From the NCBI RefSeq assembly GCF_003337175.1, contig NZ_NETH01000014.1, positions 1 to 50,181 on the forward strand: a DNA stretch of 50,181 nucleotides, written 5' to 3'. A model generated the notes under the pieces. The model was not told the DNA's origin. It did not search any database and saw only the letters and a list, made by a program, of their open reading frames with translations. The position numbers and the translations under genes were made by a program. Origin of the DNA: Streptococcus gallolyticus. GTDB taxonomy: Bacteria; Bacillota; Bacilli; Lactobacillales; Streptococcaceae. Of the stretch, positions 34,320-42,586 are shown piece by piece (position 1 is the stretch's first letter; every line of letters starts with the position of its first letter).

Positions 34320-35180
34320 ATGACAGATATTAATCAAAAATTATTGACAGGAGAACGTGCCTGTTTTAAAGCAGAAAATATGACCATTACCCAATCCGTA
34401 TTTGCAGATGGCGAATCACCATTAAAGGAAAGTCGTCATCTTGTTTTGGAAAATGATATTTTTCGTTGGAAATACCCACTTTGGTATTCACGTGATGTCA
34501 AAGCACGAAAGATTCAGTTGCTTGACACAGCGCGTTCAGGTATCTGGTACACGCACCAAATCACTATTTCTGACAGTATCATTCAAGCACCTAAGACATT
34601 TCGTCGTAGCTCTGCCATTGTTTTGGAAAATGTCCAAATGCCAAATGCTCAAGAAAGTCTCTGGTCATGCAAAGACATTACGTTGACTAATGTTAATATA
34701 ACGGGTGATTATTTTGGCATGAATAGTAAGCATATCAAGGCGGATAATGTGACGATTACAGGAAATTATTGCTTTGACGGTGCTGAAAATATTGAGATTT
34801 CAAATAGCACTTTGTTGTCAAAAGATGCTTTTTGGAATTGTAAACACGTGCTTGTGCGTGATTCGACAATTATAGGCGAATATCTTGCTTGGAATTCAGA
34901 AGATATCACCTTTATCAATTGTACGATTGAAAGCAATCAAGGGCTTTGTTATATGAAACACGTGACCTTGGAGAATTGCCAGCTGATGAATTCGGATTTA
35001 GTATTTGAATACGTTGAGGATTTGCAGGCAGATATTCATTCTGACATGATTAGTATTAAAAATCCGATTTCTGGGAACATCACAGCGGATGCCATTGGTG
35101 AGATTATTTTTGACGACCCAGAAATCACTGCCAATCAAACAACCATTTCATTGAGAAAGGAGGTTCTTGCGCGTGCCTAA
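34320..35180 (+). CDS. DUF3737 family protein (right-handed repeat fold)
   Basis: 286 residues from ATG 34320, 6 nt after GGAGGG. The body is built from short, regularly spaced strands of the form ITISDSII, IVLENVQM, ITLTNVNITG, IKADNVTITG, IEISNSTL, VLVRDSTIIG, ITFINCTIES, VTLENCQL, which suggests a right-handed beta-helix. No signal peptide, so presumably cytoplasmic. Function unknown. It is translationally coupled to malY (8-nt overlap) and driven by MerR-type promoter 1, tying it to the regulon described here. Confidence 0.82.
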   Translation: MTDINQKLLTGERACFKAENMTITQSVFADGESPLKESRHLVLENDIFRWKYPLWYSRDVKARKIQLLDTARSGIWYTHQITISDSIIQAPKTFRRSSAIVLENVQMPNAQESLWSCKDITLTNVNITGDYFGMNSKHIKADNVTITGNYCFDGAENIEISNSTLLSKDAFWNCKHVLVRDSTIIGEYLAWNSEDITFINCTIESNQGLCYMKHVTLENCQLMNSDLVFEYVEDLQADIHSDMISIKNPISGNITADAIGEIIFDDPEITANQTTISLRKEVLARA

Positions 35181-36342
35181 GTATGATTTTGATAAAATTG
35201 TCAATCGTCGTAAAGTGAATTCCTATAAATGGGATGTTGGTGAGAATAAACTGCCAATGTGGGTTGCGGATATGGATTTTGATACGGCGCCAGAAATTAA
35301 AAATGCCCTGAAAAAGCGCATTGAACAGGGCGCTCTTGGTTATAATACTGTGCCAAATTCTTTCTTTGAAGCCTATATCTCTTGGTGGCAAAACCGTCAT
35401 GATTTCATACTTCAAAAAGATTGGTTGATGTTTTGCACGGGAGCTGTTCCTGCCATTTCATCAATTGTTCGTAAGGTGACTAAGCCAAGTGATAAGGTGT
35501 TGCTTTTGACGCCTGTTTATAATATCTTTTACAATTCTATCTTGAACAATGGACGAGAAGTGTTGGAAAGTCCTTTGGTCTATAAGGACGGAATTTATCA
35601 GCTTGATTATGATGACTTAGAAAATAAGCTGGCGCAACCCGAGACGACGTTGATGATTTTTTGCAATCCTCACAATCCGATAGGCTATGTTTGGACAAAG
35701 GCAGAGCTTGAGAAAATTGGTCAGCTTTGTTTAGAGCATGATGTCCTTATTTTATCAGACGAAGTGCATTGTGATTTGACACATCCTGATAGCTATTATA
35801 CGCCCTTTGCATCGGTATCAGAAGAAATCGCAAATATCACGATGACTTGCTTAGCACCGTCAAAAGCTTTTAATATTGCTGGCTTGCAAACGTCGGTAAT
35901 TTCTGTGCCAAATGAAGTCCTTCGTAAACGCGTCAATCGTGGCATCAATACGGACGAAGTGGCTGAGCCAAATGCTTTTGCCATTCAAGCAACAGAAGCA
36001 GCTTTCAATGAAGCAGGGCAATGGTTAGATGAGCTTAACGAGTACTTGGCAAAAAATCGTGCTTACTTGATTGAGCAAGTGACAACAACTTTTCCAGAAA
36101 TCAAAATCGTTCCAGCAAAGGCGACTTATCTCGCTTGGCTTGACTGCTCTGCTATGTCACAAAATACAACAGCATTATGTGCCTTTATTCGTCAAAAAAC
36201 AGGTTTAATCCTATCTGACGGTGACATTTTTGGTGGCAATGGTAAATGTTTCATCAGGTGGAATTACGCTTGCCCGCTCGAAGTGTTAGTTGACGGTGTT
36301 GAACGTTTTAAAAAAGCGGTCAAAGAGTACAGGAAGCAATAA
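35173..36342 (+). CDS. MalY/PatB-type cystathionine beta-lyase (C-S lyase) aminotransferase
   Basis: 389 residues from GTG 35173, 9 nt after AAAGGAGG; TTG 35167 is too close to it. A fold-type I PLP enzyme: YKWD..PMWVADMDFDTAPEIK at the start, NPHNPIGYVWTKAEL (substrate-binding Asn), LSDEVHCDLTHP (PLP-binding Asp), the Schiff-base lysine in CLAPSKAFNIAGLQ, and the C-terminal Arg in CFIRWNYACP. MalY/PatB enzymes cleave C-S bonds of cystathionine, cysteine conjugates and similar thioethers, releasing a thiol or H2S. Coupling to DUF3737 and a MerR-type promoter suggests a role in thiol or electrophile stress. Confidence 0.88.
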   Translation: MPKYDFDKIVNRRKVNSYKWDVGENKLPMWVADMDFDTAPEIKNALKKRIEQGALGYNTVPNSFFEAYISWWQNRHDFILQKDWLMFCTGAVPAISSIVRKVTKPSDKVLLLTPVYNIFYNSILNNGREVLESPLVYKDGIYQLDYDDLENKLAQPETTLMIFCNPHNPIGYVWTKAELEKIGQLCLEHDVLILSDEVHCDLTHPDSYYTPFASVSEEIANITMTCLAPSKAFNIAGLQTSVISVPNEVLRKRVNRGINTDEVAEPNAFAIQATEAAFNEAGQWLDELNEYLAKNRAYLIEQVTTTFPEIKIVPAKATYLAWLDCSAMSQNTTALCAFIRQKTGLILSDGDIFGGNGKCFIRWNYACPLEVLVDGVERFKKAVKEYRKQ

Positions 36343-36798
36343 ATGAAAACATTTGGGTGTTTATCTTAGTTATGATACTTTTGGTTTTGTCCGCTCGTAG
36401 TAGTGTACAAGATAATCAACAAGCCAAGCAAACACAAACAACAAGGACAAGTAAAATAGGGGAAGAAAAAATGGTAACAGCTACGGTTAATGGAGAGACA
36501 GTTACAATTACGTTAAATCAGTCACAAGCAGCGCAGGAATTTTTAAATCTTTTGCCCCTAACACTTGATATGCGAGATGTAAACGGTAATGAAAATATGC
36601 GGTGCTCAACCAAACATTCACAAACGATGATAAAAAAGCAGGAACGCTTCACGCTGGTGATTTGAAATTATGGTCTGGCGACGGTTTGGTTCTTTTCTAT
36701 GATAATATACAGACTTAGGAACGATGTCAGATAGTCAAGGCTTGGCAGAAGCTCTTGGGACTGGGGACGTTACGATTACCTTTGAGGTCGTCAAGTGA
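36343..36798 (+). pseudogene. Cyclophilin-like lipoprotein, decayed
   Basis: ATG 36343 begins directly after the malY stop, 8 nt after AGGA. The A run at 36346-36349 is one base short of joining it to IWVFILVMILLVLSARSSVQDNQQ, a lipoprotein signal in which the lipobox cysteine has become arginine (LSARSS). The mature domain reads VTATVNGETVTITLNQSQAAQEFLNLLPLTLDMRDVNGNE, then, frameshifted, TFTNDDKKAG, LKLWSGDGLVLFYDN, and after a TAG, LGTMSDSQGLAEALGTGDVTITFEVVK. This matches the cyclophilin-like (DUF369-type) fold. Multiple lesions make it a pseudogene. Confidence 0.75.
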
Positions 36799-37144
36799 TG
36801 CGCCCAATAACAGTAACCATTGCGAAAGAAGGGTGATCTTTCCTTAGAAAATAATGCTAGCGCACAAGCTTTTCTGAACTTTTGCCACTTGAATTGGAAA
36901 TGGTTGCTGTGAATGGCAATGAGAAATTTTCTTGACTAGCTGACCCCCTACCAAGTCAAGAACGCTGTTCTTGTTTGATAAAAGCAGGTGGTTTATTGCT
37001 ATGTCAGACAAATGAATTAACCTTTTCTATGATGATAGTAAAATCTGTTTTAAATATACTTATCTAGGACACGTTAAAGACAGCCAGAATTTCAGAAAAG
37101 CCATGACAGGCAAAATAGTCACTGTTATTCTTGAGGAAAAGTAG
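36796..37144 (+). pseudogene. Second cyclophilin-like domain remnant
   Basis: Immediately downstream, fragments in shifting frames repeat the pattern of the first: ITVTIAKEG, LSLENNASAQAFSELLPLELEMVAVNGNE, LTFFYDDSKICFKYTYLGHVKDSQNFRKAMTGKIVTVILEEK and a stop at 37142-37144. It is more damaged than the first copy. The pair reads like a tandem duplication, or a two-domain protein, that has decayed. Confidence 0.6.
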
Positions 37145-37223
37145 GATAGTCTTGATCGCTTCGTGAAATTACTGCTTATTTTTGCTATAATGTTTGAAAA
37201 AAGAAATGATGGGGTGGCAACCT

Positions 37224-37724
37224 ATGACGAAAATGAGACGTCGTGACCGTGAAGTGACTGACTTGACAGAAATCAAAGCTATTGTTGAGAAAAATATGAT
37301 TTTGCATTTAGGGCTTTTTGATGAGGAATTTCCTTACGTTGTCCCTTTGCATTATGGTTATGAATACCGTGAAGAAACTGACCAGTTTATTTTTTACACA
37401 CACGGTGCGAGACAAGGGCATAAAATTGATTTAATCCACCAAAATCCCAATGTTTGTGCTCAGATTGAGGGAGAAGTGATGCCTGATTACGACTATGACG
37501 TGCCTTGTAAATACGGTGCTTTCTTTAGTTCGTTTATCGGACGTGGAAAAGCAGAGCTTCTCGAAGATTCAGAGCAAAAAGCCTACGCCCTTAATCTACT
37601 CATGCAGCACCAAGCTGGCAAAACATTTGAATTCACCGAAAAAATGACAAAACCAGTCGGCGTGATTAAGCTTGTGATTGACCAATATTCCGCCAAAGCT
37701 AAGACAATGGTGCCTAAAAAATAA
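37224..37724 (+). CDS. Pyridoxamine 5'-phosphate oxidase-fold (NimA-like) flavin-binding protein
   Basis: 166 residues from ATG 37224 (MTKMRRRDREVTD); upstream ATG 37206 and TTG 37194 are also open, but the family usually starts near MRRxDREV. Split-barrel FMN-binding fold: LHLGLFDEEFPYVVPLHYGY, FIFYTHGARQGHKIDLI, and FSSFIGRGKAELLED. Relatives include nitroimidazole reductases and small flavin reductases. -10 TATAAT at 37186-37191. It has its own terminator. Substrate unknown; it sits in a cluster with other redox-related genes. Confidence 0.82.
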   Translation: MTKMRRRDREVTDLTEIKAIVEKNMILHLGLFDEEFPYVVPLHYGYEYREETDQFIFYTHGARQGHKIDLIHQNPNVCAQIEGEVMPDYDYDVPCKYGAFFSSFIGRGKAELLEDSEQKAYALNLLMQHQAGKTFEFTEKMTKPVGVIKLVIDQYSAKAKTMVPKK

Positions 37725-37729
37725 TAGAA

Positions 37730-37765
37730 AAACAACTAATCTAAAGCAGATTGGTTGTTTTTGTT
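37730..37765 (+). terminator. Terminator after the NimA-like gene
   Basis: AACAAC-T-AATCT and AGATT-G-GTTGTT form a stem around AAAGC, followed by TTT. Confidence 0.8.
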
Positions 37766-37793
37766 AATAAAGCTAAAAAATTGAAAAATTCCC

Positions 37794-37824
37794 TTGACTT
37801 GGAGTTGACTCAAAGGTGTAAAGT
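37794..37824 (+). promoter_or_regulatory. MerR-type promoter 2 (MATE exporter)
   Basis: -35 TTGACT (37794-37799), 19-bp spacer with CTTGGAGT/ACTCAAAGG, -10 TAAAGT (37819-37824). Nearly the same sequence as promoters 1 and 3. Confidence 0.75.
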
Positions 37825-37854
37825 AATAGATGACGTTAGAAAGAGGAGGAAATT

Positions 37855-39220
37855 ATGGAAAGTGATGTAGTCGCAACACAGCAAAAAACGTATTTTTTTA
37901 GTAATCGTGATTTGGCTAAATTGTTTATTCCTTTGATTATTGAACAAGGATTGGAATATTTGGTGGGCTTAATCGCCTCGATTTTAGTTTCAAGAGCTGG
38001 TGAAGCAGCGGTGTCGGGTGTTTCTCTTGTGGAGTTTCTCATGGCGCTCTTTATCAGTATTTTTGCCGCTTTTGCAACTGGCGGCGGTATTGTTGCAGGT
38101 CAATATCTAGGTGACAGTGATGGTAAAAATGCTAATAAAGCTGTCAATCAATTAGCGAAATTTACCCTTATCTTTAGTATCGTGATTACGGTTTTTATTT
38201 TTGCCATTAAACCGTTAATTTTAAATCATTTGTTTGGCTCAATTACGCCAGCAGTTCATGCTCAAGCCAATCGGTATTTTAATATCGTTGTCTTATCGAC
38301 ACCATTTATTGCCATGTATAATTGTGGTGCAGCGATTTTTAGAACTTTAAACAAATCACGCTTGCCGATGAATATTATGTTGGTCATGAATGGCTTGAAT
38401 ATTTTAATGGGGATTAGTTTGATTTATGGTCTCGGTTGGGGTGTCGAAGGTGTTGCAGTACCGATTTTGCTATCACGTGTTGGTGCCATGGTGCTAGTTC
38501 TTTGGTTTGCACATCACTTGACATCTGAATTAACTTTGGGAAACTTTTTGCGTGAAAAAGTTGACTGGCAGATGATTAAAAAAGTTCTTGGTATTGGACT
38601 ACCATTTGGGTTTGAAAATGGCATGTTCTTTCTTGGTCGCTTGATTGTGTTATCAATTGTGTCTTTATTTGGAACAGCGGCGATAGCAGCTAATTCGGTT
38701 GGTGGAACGATTATTATGTTCCAAGTACTTCCAGGAATTTCTATCGTGCTAGGTTTAGCAGTTATCATTTCAAAATGCGTTGGTGCTGGGGATTATGAGC
38801 AAGCAGAATACTATAAGCGTAAGGTTAGCCGAATGATTCATTTGGCAAATGGGTGCGATTTCTTTGCTCATTATTGCTGCAATGCCGTTATTGATGAAAA
38901 TCTATGATTTGTCTGCGCAAGCAACGCACTATGTTTGGATTATTGTCCTTGCACACGGTATTCTTGTTAGTATTTTTTGGAATTCTGGCTATGTGTTACC
39001 TGTTGTTTTTCGTAGTGCTGGGGATGCCAATTTTCCAATGGTAGTTAGCACGTTATCAATGCTATTAGCGCGTGTGGTATTTGCCTACATTTTTTCTGTT
39101 ACGCTTGGTATGGGAATGCTAGGAACGTGGGTAGCTATGTTTTTAGATTGGTTTATCAAAGGAATCATTTATGAAATTCGCTACCGAAAAGGAACATGGA
39201 AAAATTACAAGTTAGTCTAG
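37855..39220 (+). pseudogene. MATE-family multidrug exporter with a single frameshift
   Basis: The first 329 residues (37855 to about 38850) and the last 123 (from 38849) are two frames of one MATE protein of about 454 residues with 12 helices. The break is at GGG in CAAATGGGTGCG (about 38849-38853). Deleting one G gives LANGAISLLIIAAMPLL and restores the frame. MATE features include the N-terminal FSNRDLAKLFIPLIIEQGLEYLVG and the internally repeated half. Start ATG with AGGAGG 6 nt upstream. It is driven by MerR-type promoter 2, so it would be induced by whatever MerR senses. A sequencing error cannot be excluded. Confidence 0.85.
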
Positions 39221-39285
39221 GAAAGCAATTTTAAAATTGGGATTAAAAAAACATCCATGCCTTTAAAGCATAACATCTATAAAAT

Positions 39286-39302
39286 ATAAGTATTTGTAAT
39301 AG
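39286..39302. promoter_or_regulatory. Candidate LysR-type site, copy b, with orphan promoter
   Basis: ATAAGTATTTGTAATAG. The upstream CCATGC...TTTAAAGCATAACA also resembles the flank of copy c. A -10-like TATGAT and an AAGGAAAGGA ribosome site (near 39335-39345) follow, but no gene start does. Confidence 0.6.
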
Positions 39303-39349
39303 ATGTTAATCCTTGTTATGATAGACTTAGTAATAAGGAAAGGACACCA

Positions 39350-39526
39350 GTATCTACGGATGCTAATTCAGGTGCTTCAGTTAGTTGGAATGCGAGTGCA
39401 GCCCCAGTAGCCAAGCCTATCACCTCTAACTCAACAACCCCATTTGATAAAACACTAGATGACATCTTTGGGCCTGATTTAGGCATTGAAGGAAAAGATA
39501 TTTTAGATACAGTAGCTCTAGATTAA
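39350..39526 (+). pseudogene. C-terminal fragment of an unidentified protein
   Basis: 59 codons open to a TAA, with no start codon: a Ser/Thr/Ala-rich stretch, then PFDKTLDDIFGPDLGIEGKD. The coding-like composition and clean stop suggest the tail of a real gene fused to a foreign promoter by a deletion. I do not recognise the family. Confidence 0.4.
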
Positions 39527-39533
39527 AAACAAA

Positions 39534-39748
39534 ACGCCTTTATGGCATTTTCAGAACGTAGACAAACTCCTAAAAATATAAAAAATAGAAAAAGTTTGCG
39601 AAAGATAACAAATCATTAAACTCTTAGAAATGTTGATATTTCGGTGTTTCTAAGAGTTTTTAATTTTCATCATTAAGAAAAAAGATTGAAGAAAATTGTC
39701 CAAAATGGACTTTTTCTTCAATCTGAAACGCCTTTATGGCGTTTTTTG
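39534..39748. terminator. Three consecutive strong hairpins
   Basis: AAACTCTTAGAAA/TTTCTAAGAGTTT (39618-39659, 13 bp plus T run); AGATTGAAGAAAA..GTCCA/TGGAC..TCTTCAATCT (39683-39724); and AAACGCC/GGCGTTT (39726-39744) with T runs. An imperfect relative of the last begins at 39534. They separate convergent transcripts; the last lies directly behind the macrodomain gene on the minus strand. Confidence 0.75.
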
Positions 39749-39749
39749 A

Positions 39750-40538
39750 TTAATTAAGCAATTGCTGATAAAGGGTTAATGCCTCATCTTCGTCAACGTT
39801 AAAAATAACTTTATTCACAAAGTGACTATGCTCTAAAAAGTCTTTGGTTGTTTGAATGGCAATCTTAGCAGCGTTTTGATTAATAAAATGAGTGCTATTA
39901 TCTGTTACAAGAGCTGGTAAAGCAACGGAAGTAAGCTGATTTTTTTCTGCCAAACTTAGGCAAGACAGGTAGCTTTTGGCAAGTAATGCTGCATCAGCTG
40001 GTGTCAGATAGCCATTGATAGTGATAGTGGGGCTAACCGTGTGTAGGACAAATTTGGCGGGTAGATTATAAGCTGGTGTAATTTTTGCCATACCAGTTGG
40101 TTCGTCATGACCTTGTTCTTGCATGAGTTTGTAGCAATCCAGACGGAGTTGCACACCAGCATAGGTATGAATAGCATTGTCAGCGCAGTCATGAAGCGGT
40201 TGGAAACAACCAAGCATGCGGTGATTGGTAGCATTGACAATAGCGTCCGCTTTAAGGCGTGTAATGTCCCCTTTCCAAATATAAAGACGCTTATCTGCTG
40301 AAGTGGGCTGTAGATGATTTAAAAAAACAACAACACGCTCAGCCTTTTTGAGTTGCAAATAGTCGTTTTGAATCGTTAAAAAGCTACTGGATACCGCCAT
40401 TGGTGGACGAACATTAAGAAGAGCACGTAATAATGTTTCCTGACCAGCCAAGTCACTAGGCACAACAATCGATCTAAATTGTGGATTTTCCTTAATCAGG
40501 TAATCTAGCAGGTAGGTCACCATTTCCTTTTTTATCAT
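39750..40538 (-). CDS. Zinc-dependent macrodomain protein (protein-ADP-ribose hydrolase type)
   Basis: 262 residues: an alpha-helical N-terminal part (about 1-85), then a macrodomain with WKGDITRLKADAIVNATNHRMLGCFQPLHDCADNAIHTYAGVQLRLDC. The Cys-x5-7-His/Cys spacing in MLGCFQPLHDC is the zinc-binding signature of the subclass that removes ADP-ribose from proteins in Gram-positive pathogens. Also present are TGMAKITPAYNLPAKFVLHTV and VALPALVTDN. In several streptococci and staphylococci this enzyme is encoded with SirTM, a GcvH-like protein and an lplA2; none of these adjoins it here. The ribosome site GGAGG precedes the minus-strand ATG 40538. Confidence 0.88.
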   Translation of the reverse strand: MIKKEMVTYLLDYLIKENPQFRSIVVPSDLAGQETLLRALLNVRPPMAVSSSFLTIQNDYLQLKKAERVVVFLNHLQPTSADKRLYIWKGDITRLKADAIVNATNHRMLGCFQPLHDCADNAIHTYAGVQLRLDCYKLMQEQGHDEPTGMAKITPAYNLPAKFVLHTVSPTITINGYLTPADAALLAKSYLSCLSLAEKNQLTSVALPALVTDNSTHFINQNAAKIAIQTTKDFLEHSHFVNKVIFNVDEDEALTLYQQLLN

Positions 40539-40682
40539 ATGGCCTCCTTAGCATAATAAAATCGCTTCCCTAAGCATAAGTATACCACCTTTTGAATGAA
40601 TTAGCATTAAGAAAAATGAAAAAATCTGAAAATGACAAATAGGAATCCGTGCAGCAGTAAGGTGCTAGTTTTCTTTTTTAGC

Positions 40683-40787
40683 GACTTGATAAGTACGGCT
40701 TATGCTAGCAAAATGGCAGAGCACCGTCATAAAGTTCTAGAAGTGTTTTTAACAGAATTTTACGCAGAATGGGACGGCAAGTTATAG
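40683..40787 (+). pseudogene. C-terminal scrap of an HD-domain hydrolase
   Basis: 35 codons ending in TAG, reading TAYASKMAEHRHKVLEVFLTEFYAEWDG, close to the usual C-terminus of small HD-superfamily phosphohydrolases. No HD motif or start remains. Confidence 0.5.
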
Positions 40788-40788
40788 G

Positions 40789-40816
40789 TTGCAACAAAAA
40801 GGCAAAATGTTATAAT
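40789..40816 (+). promoter_or_regulatory. Promoter of the GNAT gene
   Basis: -35 TTGCAA (40789-40794), 16-bp spacer, -10 TATAAT (40811-40816). Confidence 0.65.
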
Positions 40817-40846
40817 AGAAAAACGAAAAGCTTGGAGGTCAATAAA

Positions 40847-41326
40847 ATGACAATTAGACGTGCGACAATTGCTGATATTCCAACATTGATGGACCTTTTA
40901 CAACAAGTCCTTTATGTGCACCATGTGGCAAGACCTGATTTATTTCAAGAAAAAGGTGGCAAATACACAGAAGACGAATTAGCGGCACTTATTGCTGATG
41001 ATAATCATCCGATTTTCGTTTATGAAGATGACAACGGAAAAGTGCTTGGGCATCTGTTTGCCATAGTTGAGGAAGCTTGTACCCCAAAAGTGCCTCAAAA
41101 AACACTCTTTATTGATGATTTGTGTGTGGACGAAGCAGCGCGCGGACAAAAAATTGGTGAAAAACTCTATCAGTTTGCTCTGAAATACGCCAAAGAAATT
41201 GGTTGTTACAACCTAACCTTAAATGTCTGGAGTGCAAACAAATCCGCCGTTCGCTTCTATGAACGTCAAGGCATGACATCCCAAGAAATACGTATGGAAC
41301 AGATTATTGATTATCATGAGAAGTAA
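40847..41326 (+). CDS. GNAT-family N-acetyltransferase
   Basis: 159 residues from ATG 40847, 8 nt after GGAGG. Acetyl-CoA-binding motif A is LFIDDLCVDEAARGQKIGEKLYQFALKYAKE (residues about 90-120, R/QxxGxG/A variant ARGQKIGEK), followed by LNVWSANKSAVRFYERQGM. Cytoplasmic, single-gene unit with its own promoter. The acceptor substrate is unknown; related small GNATs acetylate amines, antibiotics or protein N-termini. Confidence 0.88.
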   Translation: MTIRRATIADIPTLMDLLQQVLYVHHVARPDLFQEKGGKYTEDELAALIADDNHPIFVYEDDNGKVLGHLFAIVEEACTPKVPQKTLFIDDLCVDEAARGQKIGEKLYQFALKYAKEIGCYNLTLNVWSANKSAVRFYERQGMTSQEIRMEQIIDYHEK

Positions 41327-41547
41327 ATGTGAAAAACGTTTACTTTTTATTTTTTGCTAAAAAAGACTTACGAAGAAAAATTTTTTATGCTAGACTAGCT
41401 CTTGTTGACTGTAAACTGGAGTCGAGTATGGAAAGGAAAAATCAGTAAAAGATTTTCCAAAACGTTGTCCTTACAAGGGCTTTTTATTTGTACGCAGACC
41501 TAGGTTGATTGGTTAATGAATAATTAATGAATGAATGGAGAACTAAA

Positions 41548-42006
41548 ATGCCTAGAAATGCTAAAGAAGCTTTGCTATTTACCTGTATGATGTGTGGTAT
41601 GATGGTCTTTGGAATGAGTATTTGGAATTTAGTGGTTGCAGGTGCTTTTTCATGGCAACATGTCTTCTTAGGCTTTGTGCCTGGTTTTATCGTTGCCTTT
41701 ATTTTGGATACGATGGTTGTAGGCCCTATTGCCAAAAAAATCGCTTTTGGCATCATTCCAAGTGGTTTAAAACACCAATTGGCAAAAATTTTGACCGTAT
41801 CAGCCTGTATGGTTTTGGGAATGGTTACCTGCATGTCACTTTATGGAATGATTTTTAGCCATGGCTTGTCAACTATCAGTCTGGCTCTTTATGGTCGGAC
41901 ATGGCTGACAAACTTAGTTGTTGCCTTGCCGTATAACCTTATTATCGTTGGTCCAATCGCTCGTTTGCTCTTAGGTAAAATCCAAAAACAAGGCCTACTC
42001 GCCTAA
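41548..42006 (+). CDS. DUF2798 membrane protein
   Basis: 152 residues, start ATG 41548, 7 nt after GGAG. Two repeats, each with two hydrophobic helices, and the repeated phrase VVGPIAKKIAFGI / IVGPIARLLLGKI at the end of each half fit DUF2798. The N-terminus is methionine- and cysteine-rich (CMMCGMMVFGM). Function unknown; often found near stress regulators. Upstream a dyad GACT-N9-AGTC lies within a TTGACT promoter-like sequence (41404-41433), perhaps a related operator. Confidence 0.78.
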   Translation: MPRNAKEALLFTCMMCGMMVFGMSIWNLVVAGAFSWQHVFLGFVPGFIVAFILDTMVVGPIAKKIAFGIIPSGLKHQLAKILTVSACMVLGMVTCMSLYGMIFSHGLSTISLALYGRTWLTNLVVALPYNLIIVGPIARLLLGKIQKQGLLA

Positions 42007-42056
42007 GCAAAACAGATAAGGTGTGGTGGCAATCACCCCTTTATTAGTAGACTTGC

Positions 42057-42571
42057 TTGATGAGCCTAACAACAAAGCGAGTCGGTAATGTCAAAAATGA
42101 AAAAGCGATCAATGGGTCAGCAACATCTGGCAATGATTTAGACAAGGTTTTAGCCGACCAAGATATTGTTTTTGTGGCTCTATCAGGTGAGTTACCCAAA
42201 ATGGCAAGAGAAATCGTTGCTAGTATGAAGCGTGTGGTGTGGCTAGAATTGTCTTTGTCTCATCAATGGGCATTTATGGGGAAGTGGCAGGAGAACCAAA
42301 AGGTGTAGTTGCACCGATTCTTAAACCCTATCGCAAGGCGGCAGACATTGTTGAATAGTCAGGACTTGATGACACGATTTTGTGCCTAGGGTGGTTTGAC
42401 AATGGACAAGATAGCACTTGTCAGATTACGCAAAAAGGTGAGACTTTCTATGGACATGACGTTTCTCGCAAAGCAATCGTGACACTGGTCAAACACATCA
42501 TTGACCAAGCAGAAACTTATCTTAACACCAGCTTGGCTTGTATCGTTAAAAAATCGACGATTTTTCAATAA
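42057..42571 (+). pseudogene. NAD(P)-binding (SDR-like, NAD(P)H-dependent) protein, decayed
   Basis: The N-terminal glycine-rich nucleotide loop is missing. What remains is LDKVLADQDIVFVALSGELPKMAREIVASMKR, a frameshift near 42235, then RIVFVSSMGIYGEVAGEPKGVVAPILKPYRKAADIVE, an in-frame TAG (42356-42358), and GLDDTILCLGWFDNG...TQKGETFYGHDVSRKAIVTLVKHIID. The pattern is that of NmrA/PF13460-type oxidoreductases often found in redox clusters of lactic acid bacteria. Several lesions, dead. Confidence 0.75.
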
Positions 42572-42586
42572 TTTGACGTTTTTGGC

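Noticed and set aside
41330-41350. cre-like TGAAAAACGTTTAC after the GNAT gene
   Set aside because: One extra base in the left half breaks the consensus spacing, and it is downstream of a gene end.
41404-41433. Fourth MerR-type promoter upstream of the DUF2798 gene
   Set aside because: TTGACT and a GACT-N9-AGTC dyad are present, but the spacing and dyad sequence differ from the three clear sites. Kept only as a remark.
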